Shown: piece after piece, positions 33,108-46,620 of the stretch
Layout of the letters: every line of letters starts with the position of its first letter
Numbering within the stretch: position 1 is the first letter of the stretch
Source of the DNA: Allodiplogaster sudhausi
Lineage: Eukaryota; Nematoda; Chromadorea; Rhabditida; Diplogasteridae
Length of the DNA: 64,000 nucleotides
Direction: 5' to 3'
Assembly: GCA_945643635.1 (NCBI GenBank)
Contig: CALZFC010000042.1
Span: 1,791,001-1,855,000, forward strand
Made by a program: the position numbers and the translations under genes
The notes under the pieces: generated by a model
The model's database searches: none
What the model saw: only the letters and a program-made list of their open reading frames with translations
Told to the model about the DNA's origin: nothing

Positions 33108-33433
33108 CTTATTTGATGCTATATCTTGCCAGCTTTCTGACTTTTACCCAGTTGATTAATCATAGGCGGATCAAATAATTTAACAGCACGTTGCAATCTG
33201 TTTAGAGAAGGATCTGTAAAGCTTGTGTAAAATATATTGGTTTTCGTTTTACCACAACTCATTTTTTTCTGCCTGCCACAGTTGCGAAGATTTATATCAT
33301 TTTTATTTTTGTGCAATATGAGTATTATGCCTAGTCTTACCTAGCAATAGCCAGTGTGCTTCAGGATATGGCAAGTGGAAGCACTTTATTACTGTATGCA
33401 AACGAGAATCACCGTATACATGTACTAAAACGA
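32342..33433. other. Convergent 3' spacer
   Basis: No exon is recognised. An ATTAAA at about 32440 may serve the Argonaute transcript. A (CT)n tract fills about 33025-33108. The spacer separates the Argonaute stop from the last exon of the minus-strand gene. Confidence 0.6.
33025..33108. repeat. (CT)n microsatellite
   Basis: About 80 bp of CT with two TT interruptions. Confidence 0.92.
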
Positions 33434-34243
33434 CTACATAGCAAATACTATTGCCTTTTTCCACAAACGCCTGGTTGGGTATTGATGAAAGGCTAGGAGG
33501 TCTCGGAAGGGGATCTTAAAATCGCATGGATTTCCCGCTTCTCCAGAAATAGGGAGAACACAGGGTATTGGTCGCATTTATATGTATGAGACCTGACGAG
33601 CGGGAAGATGTATGAATGGATGGTACCTCTACTCGTTCGAATGGTGCAGATGACCACGGACCACATATCGTTTCCCTCTATAACCTAAAGAATTTGTGCT
33701 GGGCAGAACAAGAAACGACAAGGAGTAACAACAAAAAATAAAGCAACTGCAATCATACTTTTCAAGGAACGGATTTCTTCTAGATTATACATTAACAAAT
33801 GAGCAGTTAATGATTTTGAGCTTGGTGAAACGGAAAGAGTGAGAGAGAGAAAAAGAGGGAGAGAAGGGGTTGCAAATAGCGTGTTATTTTTATATATGGA
33901 GAGTGCTTTAAAAAAAAAGAAGACACCAACTGCGCGATTTCGGTAGTATTTTCCCGTTGTATATCGCATCAATTTTTTTTTTTTGAAATTATAAGTACAA
34001 AAAAGAGACTCAAAGTCATGGGGCACTTAGAGAGGTTAGAAACTAGTCAGGGACATGATAGAGCGGAACGAGTGTCGCAGGCGTAGACTGGTGCTGGATG
34101 AGGCGCAGGAAGGACAACGTTCGAATGTCGCCTGGGTCCTGCGACGTCGAAGGGCGTACTGTAGTCAAAGAGGGCTTAGAAGACGCGACGTCGACAATGT
34201 CGAGGCGAATACAAAATGTGTCGGCCACCAGCTGCCATTCCAT
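33434..34243 (-). CDS. 3' terminal exons of a minus-strand gene, product unknown
   Basis: Three exons join in phase: 34243-34055 (acceptor TTGCAG, donor CAT|gtccct), 33684-33627 (acceptor CTTTAG, donor AGAG|gtacca) and 33540-33434 (TAG). Translation includes WQLVADTFCIRLDIVDVAS, LVPLYH, then EGNDMWSVVICTIR, then GNPCDFKIPFRDLL. The third-position GC bias of the first exon supports coding. If the first donor is skipped, the exon ends at a TAG at 34043, so an alternative C-terminus is possible. I recognise no family. The incoming phase is 0, compatible with the exons at 39-41 kb. Confidence 0.6.
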
Positions 34244-35132
34244 CTGCAAGCAGAAGAAGTAAGTGATCCTATTTTTAAATAGCTGTTATAGGCGAATCAG
34301 ATTGGATTTATCAATATAAATTCCATTAATTTTTCACTTTTTTTCCAACGCTACAGTTGAAGTTGCAACATAATGACTCATTACAGCATACACAACGGGT
34401 TTACTTGGTGGAGCGAACTTTAATCCAAGTCATAGAATCGCGAAGTCGTTCTCCTATTTCCTAGCACTCCATACGCTCTTTGTTAATTTCTGATGCTTTA
34501 TTAGTATGCACAATGCGTCATTGCAATACGTCGGTCAGTGAACAAGCTCACGTTTCTTTACCTTACACGCGTCGATCTCTTTCTTCGTTTCCCTCTTTCT
34601 TTCTTTCCCTCTCTCTCTCTCTCGCTCTCCCTGTACCTCTCGGGCTGTCTATCCGCTGATCTTGTTCTTTTACATACTATGTATGCACTATATTTCCATC
34701 TACATATCTGACGATTCTATGCGTATTTAATAGTAATTCCCCCATTGTTTCACTCAGAATTCTTAATAATGGATTAGATATTTATGTGCATATCACATGT
34801 CATAGAAAAGCCGCGCAGAATCGGCCGTCTGTTTGTATTCTTCAAAATCGTCTGTCTTGTGACATCGCAAAGATGCAAAGCGCGTGTCGAAAACGTTTTC
34901 ATCTCGTGTTTTGGCAAATGACGTCTCTGAATGTTTTTCTCTAAGAACCCTTTATGTCTTCATACGTGTCTCCGTCATAGTCCAATTGAAGAGCTAACAA
35001 AAAAACCATATTAAATGTCGTATTTTCATGAAAGGAGAGCTTTTCCCCATATCTTTTCGTTATTTTTAACATGAATTATCATATGACTTTTTCGTGCCCG
35101 TGACCGATCCTGCTTCTTTTGTTCATTTTCAC

Positions 35133-35187
35133 AGCTGGTCCACGGCAACAACAACAGGACTGCGCAGAGTGGAGATTCTGTTGTCAT
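35133..35187 (-). CDS. Possible isolated exon
   Basis: 55 nt between AATAAG and gtgaaa read RISTLRSPVVVAVDQL, which has coding-like composition. Its phases (1 in, 2 out) do not join the exon at 34243, so another exon would be needed. Low confidence. Confidence 0.25.
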
Positions 35188-36521
35188 CTTATTCTTAGGC
35201 TGCACTTCTTGCGGAGAGGATTACGAGGGTGGGAGATTTAGAGTGGAGGAGAGATAAGCTGAAACAGTAATACATGGAGAGAAAACAGAGAAACAGAGCG
35301 CGAGAGAGAGGAGAGAGAGAAAGAGAGAGACAGTGAGGAGGAAAGACCAAAAATGTCATCACTCCATTATGGTAGGCATTGAGATAACGCCACCGCATGA
35401 CTGAAGACATATCTTATCTGCATTCTTACTTTTTATCCGGGAGATATAAGTTATCCCCTTTCAGCCATGAGATCACTTTGATATTCCATTCTTTCTCTTC
35501 TATCGTCTTTTCCTTCCGCTGCTTGGACTAATCTGGAGATAATACCACTGCCATTGGCAGAATATAATAATAGCAGTCACACTAACAGTGTGCTTCTGCA
35601 AGTTTTGCTAATGCCTCCAAGAATTATCTCGAACCTTTAACTATCACGAAAAGTCTCAGTCATTTAGTCCTTGTCGCTTTCTCTGTCTTCATTTCCCTTT
35701 CCTCATTCTTTCTTGAACTGGATGTCTGTGAACGCATAAAAGGTGATAAAGTGACTAATATATAAAGATATTCTCTGATCTCATTGGTGAGAACGAGTTC
35801 AGTACGATGAGATCGAAGGCAACAGAGAAACAGCTGGATTACGCTAGGGGTTTAGAAAAGCCAGCGATCAAATCGTTCGATATCAACTGGGCAGATGTAC
35901 AGATAGGAGATGAATGGAAAATTATCAACCCATATTCTTATATTTGCTAGCTCTACCACTTCTCTGGATTCATTTCTTTTTATGTCACAACTAATTTAAT
36001 TACTAATTTCACAATGTCTCGTCTCCTACAAAAGACATCCATACAATATTTATGTCCAGGTCTACATAATATTTGAATTCTAGAAACTTTCTATGTAGAA
36101 AATGTCACTTCAAGCAAACTCATATGTACATAACCTTGACCCTTCCAAAGTTGCCAAGACACCTTCTCATTTAGTCTATCATCATGCTTCTTTTGTCCTA
36201 CTAATTGTAGGTGGATGCTAACCATAAGCTTTTTTCATTCATTTGGTAAAGTTTTCACAATACAATTATATAGCAAATGATGAAGAGTATATTTGTTTCT
36301 TTTTTAGTTAGTCTATACAAAATTTGGATAATTTCTGCAAGAAATGGTAACAACAATAATTATAGGTGGTACCAAAATATTTCGGTAGTGTTTGTCTAGT
36401 TTGGCTTTTTCCTGTGCCGGAATGGGAGTTGACCTTGCTACCTCATTTTCTCGGCTACGCTAGAATGAGTCATCGCATTCGTAGACCCACTCTGTGATGA
36501 GGAACGGCATAGTCTATTAGC

Positions 36522-36612
36522 CATTCTCTCTCTCTCACTCTCTCTCTCTTTCTCGCTCTCTCTCTCTCTCTGTCTGTCTCTCTCTCTCTCTCTGTCTCTC
36601 TCTCTGCCTCTG

Positions 36613-36643
<31 letters not shown>

Positions 36644-36650
36644 GACTTTC
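36522..36650. repeat. CT/GT-interrupted pyrimidine microsatellite
   Basis: CTCTCT units are broken by CTGTCTGT and CTCG, giving about 130 bp of pyrimidine-rich low-complexity DNA. Confidence 0.85.
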
Positions 36651-37965
36651 TCGCCTGCTCGCTCACTTAGTTCTTCATATCTCTTTTTCTTCATGCATAC
36701 CTGTCCCTCTTTCGTCCCTTCATTCTTTATTTATCATCTTCTCTAGTTCGCTTCTCTTCGTGCACAGTCGCCACTGCTGTTGCACTCTGTATTTGATTAG
36801 CGGTGAAGTGAGGCAGAGAGAAAGAGAGCGAGAGAGAGAGAGAGACAGAGAGAGAGAGAGCAGAAGAAACATAAACAGATAGAGAGAGAGAATAGCGATA
36901 AGAGAGAGACACTAGCGACTGCTGGAAACGCCATGCTCGCGGCGTCGAGGAGACAGGAAGGAGTAGTGGGGGAGGAAATGAGTGTGGTCGCCTCCAGCTA
37001 GACCATGACGAAATGGAGAAACTCGCTGAGTGGGTACGATGAGTGAGAGAGAAAGCGAGAGAGAGAGAGAGTTAGACAGAAAAGAAAAAAATGCGGCCCC
37101 TAGGCCAACCTCGGTCGAATTGATCAGATAGAGAAATCTCACGTGGTTCCACAGTGACCAAACACGTCATCCTCTTTCCCTCCGAGTAATAAGGATAGAA
37201 AGTGACAGAGAAAGAGAGAAAGAGGGGAGAGGGTGTCAAGAGAACAATCTGATGAAGAGAACGAGAGACGGCCAAGAACGATAGCCACCTTGGCAGAATT
37301 GTGAAGTTGGTGGTTCTTTGAGCTGTGATCGGTGGAGGCTAAATTGAAACCCACTCGCGAGTCAGGAAACTAAAATCCCGAAAAGGCGTTCGGGGAAATT
37401 CACAGTGTTTCCGATAACTTTCCCAGTTGCCTGCTATTTGTTGAAGAATTAAACGTCTGTGAGAGATTGAGAAGTCGGGTTGGATGGCCAAAACGTAGCC
37501 ATTCGATGAAAGGAGCAGACTTCTTCTGATGAGTTGAACACAGACTCTTCCAGCAAGGATTCCCTCATTTTGAACGAACAAAAAAATCAGATCACTGATT
37601 CAGCAGCAAAGGCGGGTCGGCAAGATTAGCGCATCATTCTCTGCATGTTCTCCCTTCTCACTCTCATACGACATGATCTAAAAGATCTTGGAAGTAGATC
37701 ATGACTAATACTTCGACTCTGTCTTCCACTTCCCCTCTCTCTCTCTCTCTCTTCTCCACTCTACTGCTCTCTCTTTCACCCCCGCCCTAACTGTGCTCTT
37801 TTGTAAAGTCCAAGTTCATTTCTCTGCCTGTTAATTGCTTCCACGATACGATGGCAGTCTGCCCTAAATTGGCGCCCTGTGCTCTTGGCCTCGGAATGCA
37901 GCGGTCCTATAGGCATTCGCTCAATCGTTTAAGAAGAATGAAGTTCGGACCCCTTTTGAACCTCG

Positions 37966-37967
<2 letters not shown>

Positions 37968-38003
<36 letters not shown>

Positions 38004-38095
38004 TTCTCTCTCTCTCTTTCCTTTATCTCTTTATCTCTTTCTCCCTCTCTCTTTCCTCTTTCTGTCTTTCTCTCTCTCCTCTCCGTTTATCCTCC
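37968..38095. repeat. CT-rich microsatellite
   Basis: A pure (CT)n core at 37970-38000 continues into TTTCTCTC-type degenerate repeats. Confidence 0.85.
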
Positions 38096-38399
38096 TTCTC
38101 TGTCTTCAACCCCTTGCCTCTTTAGTTGTTTCATCTTGCGCTGTTTCATTGCCACCCCCGAAAAGACACTTCGATCAAGAGAGCAGAGCCCAGAAAATAT
38201 CAGGGAATGGCTAGAAATAGTTTTTTGACAATAGGTTTTAGGATAGTAAAATACGCAGCGAATTTCTTGACAAAACTTTTTATGGTTTAGACTTGGAAGA
38301 TCTCGCCGTGACGTCACAAGACAAAAGGTCGCATGCCCTTGAGAGAATGAGCGGGCATTCTTGGAGAGGGAGGACCGTGTCGTTGCTTTAGTCTTTCTC

Positions 38400-38430
<31 letters not shown>

Positions 38431-38808
38431 CCTCGCCCTCTTTACATCTTGCTATCTCTTCTGCCCTCTCTTTCTCTCTCTTCTTTCTCCCCTCTCTCTC
38501 TAGTTTCTCCATCTCTCCATCTAAGTAATTCTCATTCATCCCACAACTCCTCGTCTCGTGCTCGTTGCGTTTCAAAATTTTTCGTGAATATTTGGTCGCC
38601 GCGTAGGAGTGGACAGGTTCACGAGCCCGCACATGGAGATGCACACTCTAAATGCGCAGTCGGGGGGCTAAAAATAGAGCTTTCTTCCAAATGGGCACCG
38701 GAAATGAAGGCATGTCGAAATGAACTATGAGAGGGGAGAGAGAGAAAGTGAGGGAGAGAGGGATGGAAAGGAAGAGAAAGTGAGGAAGAAAGAGAGAGAG
38801 AGAGATAG

Positions 38809-38846
<38 letters not shown>

Positions 38847-39704
38847 TGAGTGAGTAGAAGAGCACCAACGTCTCACGAGGTCGGCTAATGCTCTGCTTCC
38901 GCTGGATATTTGTTTCGGAACACGTGCCACGGGCTTCTTTTGTTTCAGCCGCGCATCCCGCGGATTTGTGCAGAGATAACATCCGAGCCACATGTAGCCG
39001 GTGGCTCGCAGAGTGCACGGCGAGAGACAAAGAAGGCTAGAGAGAGAGAGAAAGAGAGAGAGTGAGAGAGGGAAGGGCAGAGAGTGAAGGATGAAATAGC
39101 GAGAGGGTAATGTGGCTCGGATGCTGCTACATAGAAAACAGAATAAAACTTTAAAAAATAGCCTTATTAACCGATTAAATATTTAATTTTTTCATGCTTC
39201 CGTTGCATACCCTTTTAACAACACTGTGTTTATGCATCTTGCTCTCTTTTGCTCACCGTTTAACTTTCGCTCCCTCTCCCTCTCTCCCTCACTACCTTCT
39301 CTCATTCTGCTTCTCTTTCTCTCTTTCGCTTCTTCCATCCCTTGCTGCTAAACTCCAAATATTGAGCAGAACCACTCATAATTGGTGCCAACTCTCGCTT
39401 TCTAGCCTCTTGGCCTAATTTGCTTGCCTGCTGCAATGGAGAATCTTATCATTACCTCGCTCTCCCTCTCTCCCTCTCTCTCTGTCTCTCTCTCTCTGTC
39501 TCTTTCTCTTCTGTCTCTCTCTCACATTCTCTCTCTCCCTCTATCTCTCTCTCTCTCTGTCTCTCTTCCGACCCCGTTCTCCTCCCTCAGTTCATATCAG
39601 TGCCCGTGCCAGCCTCAGCCATCCTCCCTGCGGTCGTGTCCTTGACACTTTGTTGTCTGAATCACCCCCAGGCGCGGATCTTGGATAGCTCCTGATCAAC
39701 CCTC

Positions 39705-41653
39705 TCATATCCGGCAGCAACTAGCAGCCTCGTGAGGAATGTAGAACACGCCAGACTGATAACGCCTGGGGCGATAAGAATTAGAATGGCCCAGTTTATC
39801 ATTTCTCCCAGCACTGGCATCACTTTTTCTCATCATCTTCTCTATATCTGAGTGCCTGTGAGGCGTAGCAAGGGGGTCGAAGAGACAGAAAACATGTGAG
39901 GTTTTTCCATTCTGCAAAAAAAAGAGAGAAAGAGAGAGAAAAGAGAGAGAGAAAAAAGAACTCTATAAGTGAAGGAAGACCGAGTGTAGACCAACCGAAG
40001 AATGGTTGGTATATTACGGTTGGTGCGTACTTTCAAAGTCGCATGTTGTCCGATATGATTGAAGCAAGGTACGTACATCCACTTGTTTCGAAGCATACAA
40101 CTGGCCTCGAATGTGTATGTACATACATGTTGCATCAGACTAGACAGACGAGGATTAAACAGCATAAGTGCATAATGTTTGATGTCAAAATCGGAAGTGA
40201 GCTACATTGTGTTGGTCGTCCGGAGGAAAACTGCGAATAAGTCATAGTGTAGCCCCCCCCCCACTCGGTCATATGGTGTATAGTGCAAAACATGGACGAG
40301 TAGTCACAGCAATCTTTGATGAATGTCTGGCCTGTTTTGATATCTGTTCGGCTCACCTCGCTAAATGGAAAGTCTGCTCTCTCGAGTCGTTGAATGACGT
40401 CATCAGGTCTCTCAATGGCCAGCCAATCCAACTTGGCCGAGCCGGCCATCTTCTGGTCGAAGAGTTCGCAGACTCGTAGTGCGAGGAGAACGAGAAGCCC
40501 GTTCACGGCATCTTCGCCATTGCGAAGGGCCTCCGATACCTACATATAGAAGACATCGCTGGGGTCTTTATTTGTCTACCTCCTTTTTATCGTCTCATTT
40601 TCATATGCCTTGTTTCCGAAGGAATGCCCCACCGTACTTTCAAGCAGAACCACACCAGATCTGTTCCTGTCGAAACCTTTCGCAAATAGCGCTAGCTTAC
40701 GGCGTGTTGTTTTTGGTGTTCTTCTTTACATCATTCGGGGGAACATCACTCAACGCGATCACATCCTCCCCTCCCTAATGCACACTCATGTTGAAAAGTG
40801 GGAGTGCAATGTTAAAAAGGGTAAATAAAATAGCCTCTCGCGCCTACATTCTATTTCGCTTGTCTAGTTGACGTATAATTTGTATGTACTTTACAATTAT
40901 ACATATTTTTACATTCATGTTGTTAACGTCAGTATGAGTAGTAGTTTGCGTCATAGAATTCATGGAATACATGTTGTCTATATTCCAGGAATCTCAAAGA
41001 ATCATACTGTAGTGCCCGTCTGCTCATCTATTGATTTGAGCAGAATGAGACGTGTGAATGGCAAAATGCCAACTGTCGTAATTTTCCTTCCCCCACCAAA
41101 GAGTCGTTCTCAAAACAACAACGACAAAGATCAGCTATGAACTAGTGGCTTTTCTTCTTCTCTTTCTGTGTTACGGCCCCGGCCCGTGGAGGCATAAATG
41201 AGCTGCTTATTAGTGGAGCGGGCGAGAAGCCATCTGACTTCGACCTTTTCAGCCTGCTTTTCATTTGCCATCTTTTTAAATGCATGCGAGAGAACGAAAA
41301 CACGACACAAATATAATTATGCGGCAAAACATAACGTTTAAAAAGAGTGTATTATGCTCTGGCATCAAATAGACACATCAGTGTGGCATGGATTGCATTA
41401 ATTTGCTCCCTTTCTCGCCATCAAAACCAGTTGACAATGGCAAGCGCCGCCTTGGAAATGACATTGTTATTATTATTATTATTATTATGACTCTCATAAT
41501 TTGGTTAATTATGAAATGAACAAAGAAATGAAGGGTGACCTGTGATAGAGCAGTGCGAACAGAGTCCGCGGCTGCCAGGAGCCCTTCCCAGCCAGCCTCA
41601 GCTAGTCTCCATCGTCGCAGTGCATTGTAGCGGTCGAAACCACAGCGGATTCG
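39705..41653 (-). CDS. Three linked exons of an unidentified gene
   Basis: Exons 41653-41540 (TTGCAG / CAG|gtcacc), 40539-40357 (ATGTAG / GAG|gtgagc) and 39911-39705 (TTTTTGCAG to TGA) are all phase 0 at each junction. Translations include CGFDRYNALRRWRLAEAGW, ALRNGEDAVNGLLVLLALRV, KLDWLAIERPDDVIQRLERA and SHVFCLFDPLATP. The pattern is helical, resembling large scaffold proteins, but no signature motif is visible. The last exon could be terminal or could splice on (for example at TCTGGC|gtgttc) to the phase-0 exon at 34243. An upstream exon near 42530-42300 is possible only with a GC donor. Confidence 0.65.
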
Positions 41654-43143
41654 CTGCAATTCCATCGTTTATTCATCTCTTTGCATGTACATCACATATT
41701 TTTTTCTGTCTATATTTATCATCATTACAGTAATATTCGTGCAGACTGCGGTGAAACCTTTTTTTTCCAAATTTAACATGTTTTGTCATTTTATGTCCGC
41801 ATTTTATGTTCATCTGTGCATTTCATTCATATTCTAGCGGCGTCAACAGTCTCATCTTTTGACAAACGTATTTTACCTGAGAAAACATTTCCATGACTTT
41901 CTGATCTCAGTGTTTATATTCAGCAGTCCTGAAATTCTCCCTTTCTCTCTATCACTGGTATCATCATTCTCTATCTTTACTTCATCATAACAGTCCATTC
42001 TTGGCGCTTTTTCTCTTTCTCTCCAGATGAACACTCTTCTTTTTACAGTAATCCTCCGTGTGAATATCCTCGAGTCTGTCTCTAACTCCTTCTTGTCTGC
42101 CTGAGTCTTGTCGAAAGTGCAGCTCTGCGTCAGACTGGCTTAATCTGCATTCTGATTAAATCCAGACCGCCCAGGTGGCTAGAAGCAGTTGTGGAGGCGC
42201 AGATAAGCGGGCTAAGAGTGGAATCCACAGATGGCTCTGCTATTTCTCGCCTCAATCAAATTCTCAGCCATGATGATATGGTGGCACTAAAAGCAGCTGC
42301 CTCGTCATAAAGGTCGGAAAAAGTGTGAAGGTGGAATGGCATTCCATTTGGATTCCGTTTGGATGATGATGGTGAAGAACCCAATTTGAATGGCAAGCAT
42401 AAACAGATATGTTGTGGTAGCAGATGAGACTGAGCTATTTCAGTCCCCGTGGCTCCTCCGGATGGATCACATATATCCTCCTCAAAATGGCCATGTTGCT
42501 TGGCGGGCGGCTGCAAGCACTTATTTTTGCTGAGAGACCGACCATTCGTGCGAAATCGTGCAGGTTGAAGAGAGATTGAAGAGAGAGAGAAAGAGAGAGA
42601 CAGAGGGAGAGAGAGATGAGAGGGAGAGAGATAATAGTATCTTTCTTTATTGTGCCTCGAAAGTGGCGCCAGAACACGAAAACACGAACGTTCGTGCAAA
42701 CTGCATCGCATATGTAGAAAGCATGCAGAGAATTCTGTGCCGGACCCGATAAATGAAGGTATATTAATTTGAACGTATGTAAGTACAATGGCCATGTAAG
42801 GAAGGAGTATCAATCAACGATACATTCTCCAGCCCACTGGGCGGACACGTTCAATTCAAGAAAGAGAGACAGCTTACTGGATCAAGAGCAGAATGACATG
42901 TCAAGATGGATGCTCGTTTGGATTCTGGCCACTTTTGGCCGGTTATTTCTGCTGGCTATTCTGGCCGGTAGAACTTGTCACACTCTCCTAACCGGGTTGT
43001 GCTGGTCTCTCACTCTAGCCCCGTCTACGTGACGCATCCGGTTGCCTTGTCAGCCCCGTTCTAATTGACGTTCCACTCTTCGAGTTCGTTTAGAGCTTCT
43101 TTTCACACATTGAGTCTTTTTTTATTATTCATCTCGCCCATTT

Positions 43144-43767
43144 CTAATAGCTCCCGCTGGACATGGACGCCTAAGAAGAGGAGTGGAACGGTTCTGAGCT
43201 AGACAACAGAAAATGAGCAAGTGACAGGCTAGATGGGCTGGCAGTTCTCACTCACACTTTGTGTGAAGTCCTCTCTACTTTTGGGGTGCATTTTAAATGG
43301 AGCGAACAGACTGGAGAAAGGATCCTCTGCATAATAGTGGAAATTATAATCAGCCGGAAGCTATGACGATAGAGAGGTGGGGGGAAGAGATGTATGATGG
43401 ATAGAGGTGGGAGAGGGAGACTGAGAGAGAAAGAGAGAGGGGAGAGGGAGAGAGGGAGAAAGAAGCAGAAAGTGGGAGATAGAGAGCAGCAGAGAGGCAG
43501 AGAGTGAGATCCAGAGAAAGAGAAACAGAGAAAGATACGAGTTGAAGACGAGTAAGGCTGGATTAAGAAGTAGTGTGGATGGTGCTTTCGTGCCAGGCAC
43601 GACGTTGAAAGAAGAATAAGAAGGCACTCACCATCATCCGAAAAGTACAGTGCGACCGGCCTAAAAGTGGGTGCCAAGAAGGAAAGACTCATTCCGATTG
43701 TGCATGTTGCGCAAAGCAAGAACATCCATTTGAAGAGAGATCCAGATCCTTCGAATTCGGAATCCAT
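43144..43767 (-). CDS. Small single-pass membrane protein, 77 residues
   Basis: Three exons: 43767-43632 (ATG, donor G|gtgagt), 43326-43256 (ATGCAG, donor AGT|gtgagt) and 43170-43144 (CTTCTTAG to TAG). Both donors are perfect GTGAGT and an AATAAA lies about 20 bases after the stop. An in-frame TGA upstream supports the start. The protein begins MDSEFEGSGSLFKW, has one hydrophobic span (about residues 13-33, MFLLCATCTIGMSLSFLA), then RPVALYF and an acidic SDDEDPFSSLF tail. It is a type II or III membrane protein by layout. I recognise no family. It lies within the span of the large minus-strand gene, on the same strand. Confidence 0.6.
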
Positions 43768-43957
43768 TTCGCGAATGGATCGCTTTGGTCACGAAGCACA
43801 GGCGTCAGAACACCTTCACAGATTGTGTAGCACTAGATTAGCCCGTTGCTTCTTCTAGCAACTTCTAACTTCCAGACACGTAGAAGAAGCAAGCGGGAAG
43901 TGACGCTCTCGTTTTCTCTCTCTCTTTCTCCCTTTCTCTCTCTCTTCCTTTCTCTCA

Positions 43958-43988
<31 letters not shown>

Positions 43989-44197
43989 GAGTACGTGAGA
44001 ATGGGACATGCAGGATTCATCCACACGTGAATGCCGTGAATATCTAGGTATCCACATACATACGTGCTCTTTGGTATGCATTCACAAAATTACTTTCTTA
44101 ATTTACACCAAGCAGCTCTAAATGAATAGCGCGCTTTCCCTAACAATGAGTTTCTTTTTCGGCTTTGCTATCTTATTGCATTCTTGAACCCTCACTC

Positions 44198-44255
<58 letters not shown>

Positions 44256-46620
44256 ACATTTTTTTCCTTTCTCTCCATCTCTGCCATGTTCACGTGCCTT
44301 CACGCCTTGCGGAAGTGATGGCGCAACCCTTTCACAGGTAGCTTCTCTAATCGGATGTTCCATTTTGCCCCTTCTTTCGCTTTTCGAATTCTTTCTTTTT
44401 CGTCCTTGTTGAGAGGAATCTCTCATTCTGTCTTTCTTCGCCAGAGTTCGAATGATTCCCAAATCTCGCTTTCCCTCCAATACAACTTCCCGGCTTGCTG
44501 TAATTTGGAGTGTCCAAATGGCATTAGGGCGGCGTTCCCGAGTGGAGCCGAAGCTGCACACGTGGTCGGTGGAGGGCGCCTTCCCCACACCCATCCAAGA
44601 CCCCTTGCACCCCTCTCCCCACCCCTCCCTAGAGGCCATCTCTCACAGTATTCACTTTGTCTCGTGCACTGAAGAGAACGATATGCTATCAGAAGAATGC
44701 AACAAATGTTGCGTCAGAAGAAGCCAAGGCTAATCTAGTTAGAAAACACGAAAAGACTATCAAAACTCAACAGGTCTTCGCTGTTGCTTCGGATTGAGTC
44801 GAAAAGAAAAGAAGCATGAAAAACTGCTGTCAAAAAGAAGTCGTGTGATGAATCCGTGACTGGGAACGAAAAGCCACGGGCATCTTTTTCATCTTTCCCA
44901 AATGGGCAGCTGGCAAAAAAAGGTTTGCGCACAATAGCTGTTGTTTCTTCTTCACTGAGTCATTCAAGGATAATTCTAAACACTGATTATCAGATGAACA
45001 GTTAAGCGATATTTAAGAAAAAGATTTTTTCAATTGTCCAAGAGATGTTTATGAGAGCGAACTTGCGATAGAACACTGAAACTTTTGACTAATCTCAATC
45101 CGTTTGTTATCGTCACAAAAAAGGGATACTGTAGCTATGACGAGTCATCCTTTTAGAACAACGGTTCTTCTCAGAGCGCGCTTTTCTTCTCAGAACAAAC
45201 ACGAAGGCCGAAGTACAGAGATATGTATTATGCTTGCTCATGAGCAATATTATATTATAATAAACACATGTTTAGCGTCTCCGGACATTACATAGATGCG
45301 TAATCCTGCTGCACTCGACATGAAATTGTGGAAAGTTGTAGTGACGGAATTAGCCAACGGTTTAGGAACGTTTTCTTGGTTCAGATACACAATGAGTTTG
45401 TGCTAAATCTGTCCTAGCGGTCGAAAGAGTTCCACTATAAATGTTCTCCCACACGTTTCCACTCAGAAAGATTGAAATGATCACTTAGAACTAGTAGAAT
45501 ACGATCATGAACGAATAGAGTCAAGAGCCAACGAGGGTGTAGTATTCAATAGGTACGAAGAGACTCTTTCGTTGACAGGTTGGATCCCCTCTGGTAGATA
45601 ACAAACAACATCAGCAGCATCCTGCCAGCTTATCGACAACGATTGATCATTATCATTCGAATGTCAGAAAGATCGTCCCCTTCACTCGCTTTCTACTGAT
45701 AATCTCTAGACTATAGCGTCATCGGCCTGAACGAATGCCCCATTCAAAACAATGGCTAAGAATGTCTCCGTTGCCTCCGGGCTCGCCTCAGGATGAACAA
45801 CCAAGAATAAAAAAGGAAGATTACGTACATACATTCGTTCTAATGACGTCAAACACAAGCCATTTTCTGCTTGAAAAACCAGGAAGTCATGAGGCCTTTG
45901 TCCGTTACTGTTTCGCTGAATTCCGCTGAATTATTCGTGACAGCTTTGACTAACATTTTTCATGCTCGAAAGAACATCGTTTCGTATTCAGATCCATCCA
46001 CTCTTGGTTACTCCTGAAATTCTGTGTTTGCATTTTCAAAGCAAGATATTAACATTTCAGAAGCTATTTCAGAACTTTCATTCACATTTCACTCAACTTG
46101 TTGGAGAAGACTGACTCAGCAGAATCAGAGAAAGGGAAGAAGACAAGATTTTGGTTCAAAAAAAGAAGAAATCAGCAAGAGACTGTCGAATGGGGATTAT
46201 GCCAGACTAAGAAATTGAAGATACAGTGGATTGGAAAATAAAAGTTGAACGGAAAAAGGGAAGATTAAAGGTAGTGATATTAGAAGCAGATAAAGAGGAG
46301 AGAGAGAAGTCAAGTTTAGAGAGAGGGAAAAGAGAATCGAGGAGGGAGGAGGGGTGATAGAGAGAGAGAAGGGGCGTGGTCAAGCTCGGCTGGAAAGGTG
46401 TATCTCAAGGGGGAGGAGAAAGGGGCAGGCAGAGGAGGCGCAAAACGCGAAATATAGGCAGCCCGCCCTCTCCCCTCTGTCACTAACAGCGAGAGCATCA
46501 CACAGAGCCCAGTCCTCCCTTCCTCTCGCTCTCATTTCCACAGTCTCCGACTCCGTCTCCGTCCACCTCTCAGAGTGTGTCTTGCTGACCCTGAGTGGCC
46601 ATCTCCTGTTCCCTCTCGCC
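43768..46620. other. Spacer or intron with GA/CT tracts
   Basis: No convincing exon on either strand. A CT tract at 43915-43990 and a pure (CT)n at 44185-44250 dominate the left part. GA-rich sequence with the likely 5' UTR or promoter of the Ly6-like gene lies at 46280-46620. Confidence 0.5.
44190..44250. repeat. (CT)n microsatellite
   Basis: About 60 bp of CT repeat, one of the purest in the window. Confidence 0.92.

Larger units (their letters stand above)
34700..39700. other. Gene-poor stretch rich in GA/CT tracts
   Basis: Apart from the doubtful exon near 35.1 kb I see no supported gene. GA or CT tracts occur near 35285-35340, 36520-36650, 36815-36860, 37735-37755, 37968-38058, 38405-38435, 38735-38850 and 39460-39570. 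It is probably intronic if the flanking minus-strand exons belong to one gene. Confidence 0.5.

Noticed and set aside
37339..37581. 80-codon minus-strand frame with protein-like composition
   Set aside because: No ATG in context, no clear acceptor and donor, and no phase link to neighbours. Kept out of the gene list.
38087..38644. 185-codon minus-strand frame
   Set aside because: Mostly GA-repeat translation (REREREK) with no splice sites or family match.
42256..42560. Minus-strand frame possibly preceding the exon at 41653
   Set aside because: Needs a phase-2 entry with no matching donor and a weak GC donor GAG|gcagct. Not enough support.
44118..44640. 173-codon minus-strand frame and overlapping + frames
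   Set aside because: Half is a CT/GA tract and the rest shows no conserved pattern or consistent splice sites in any frame.
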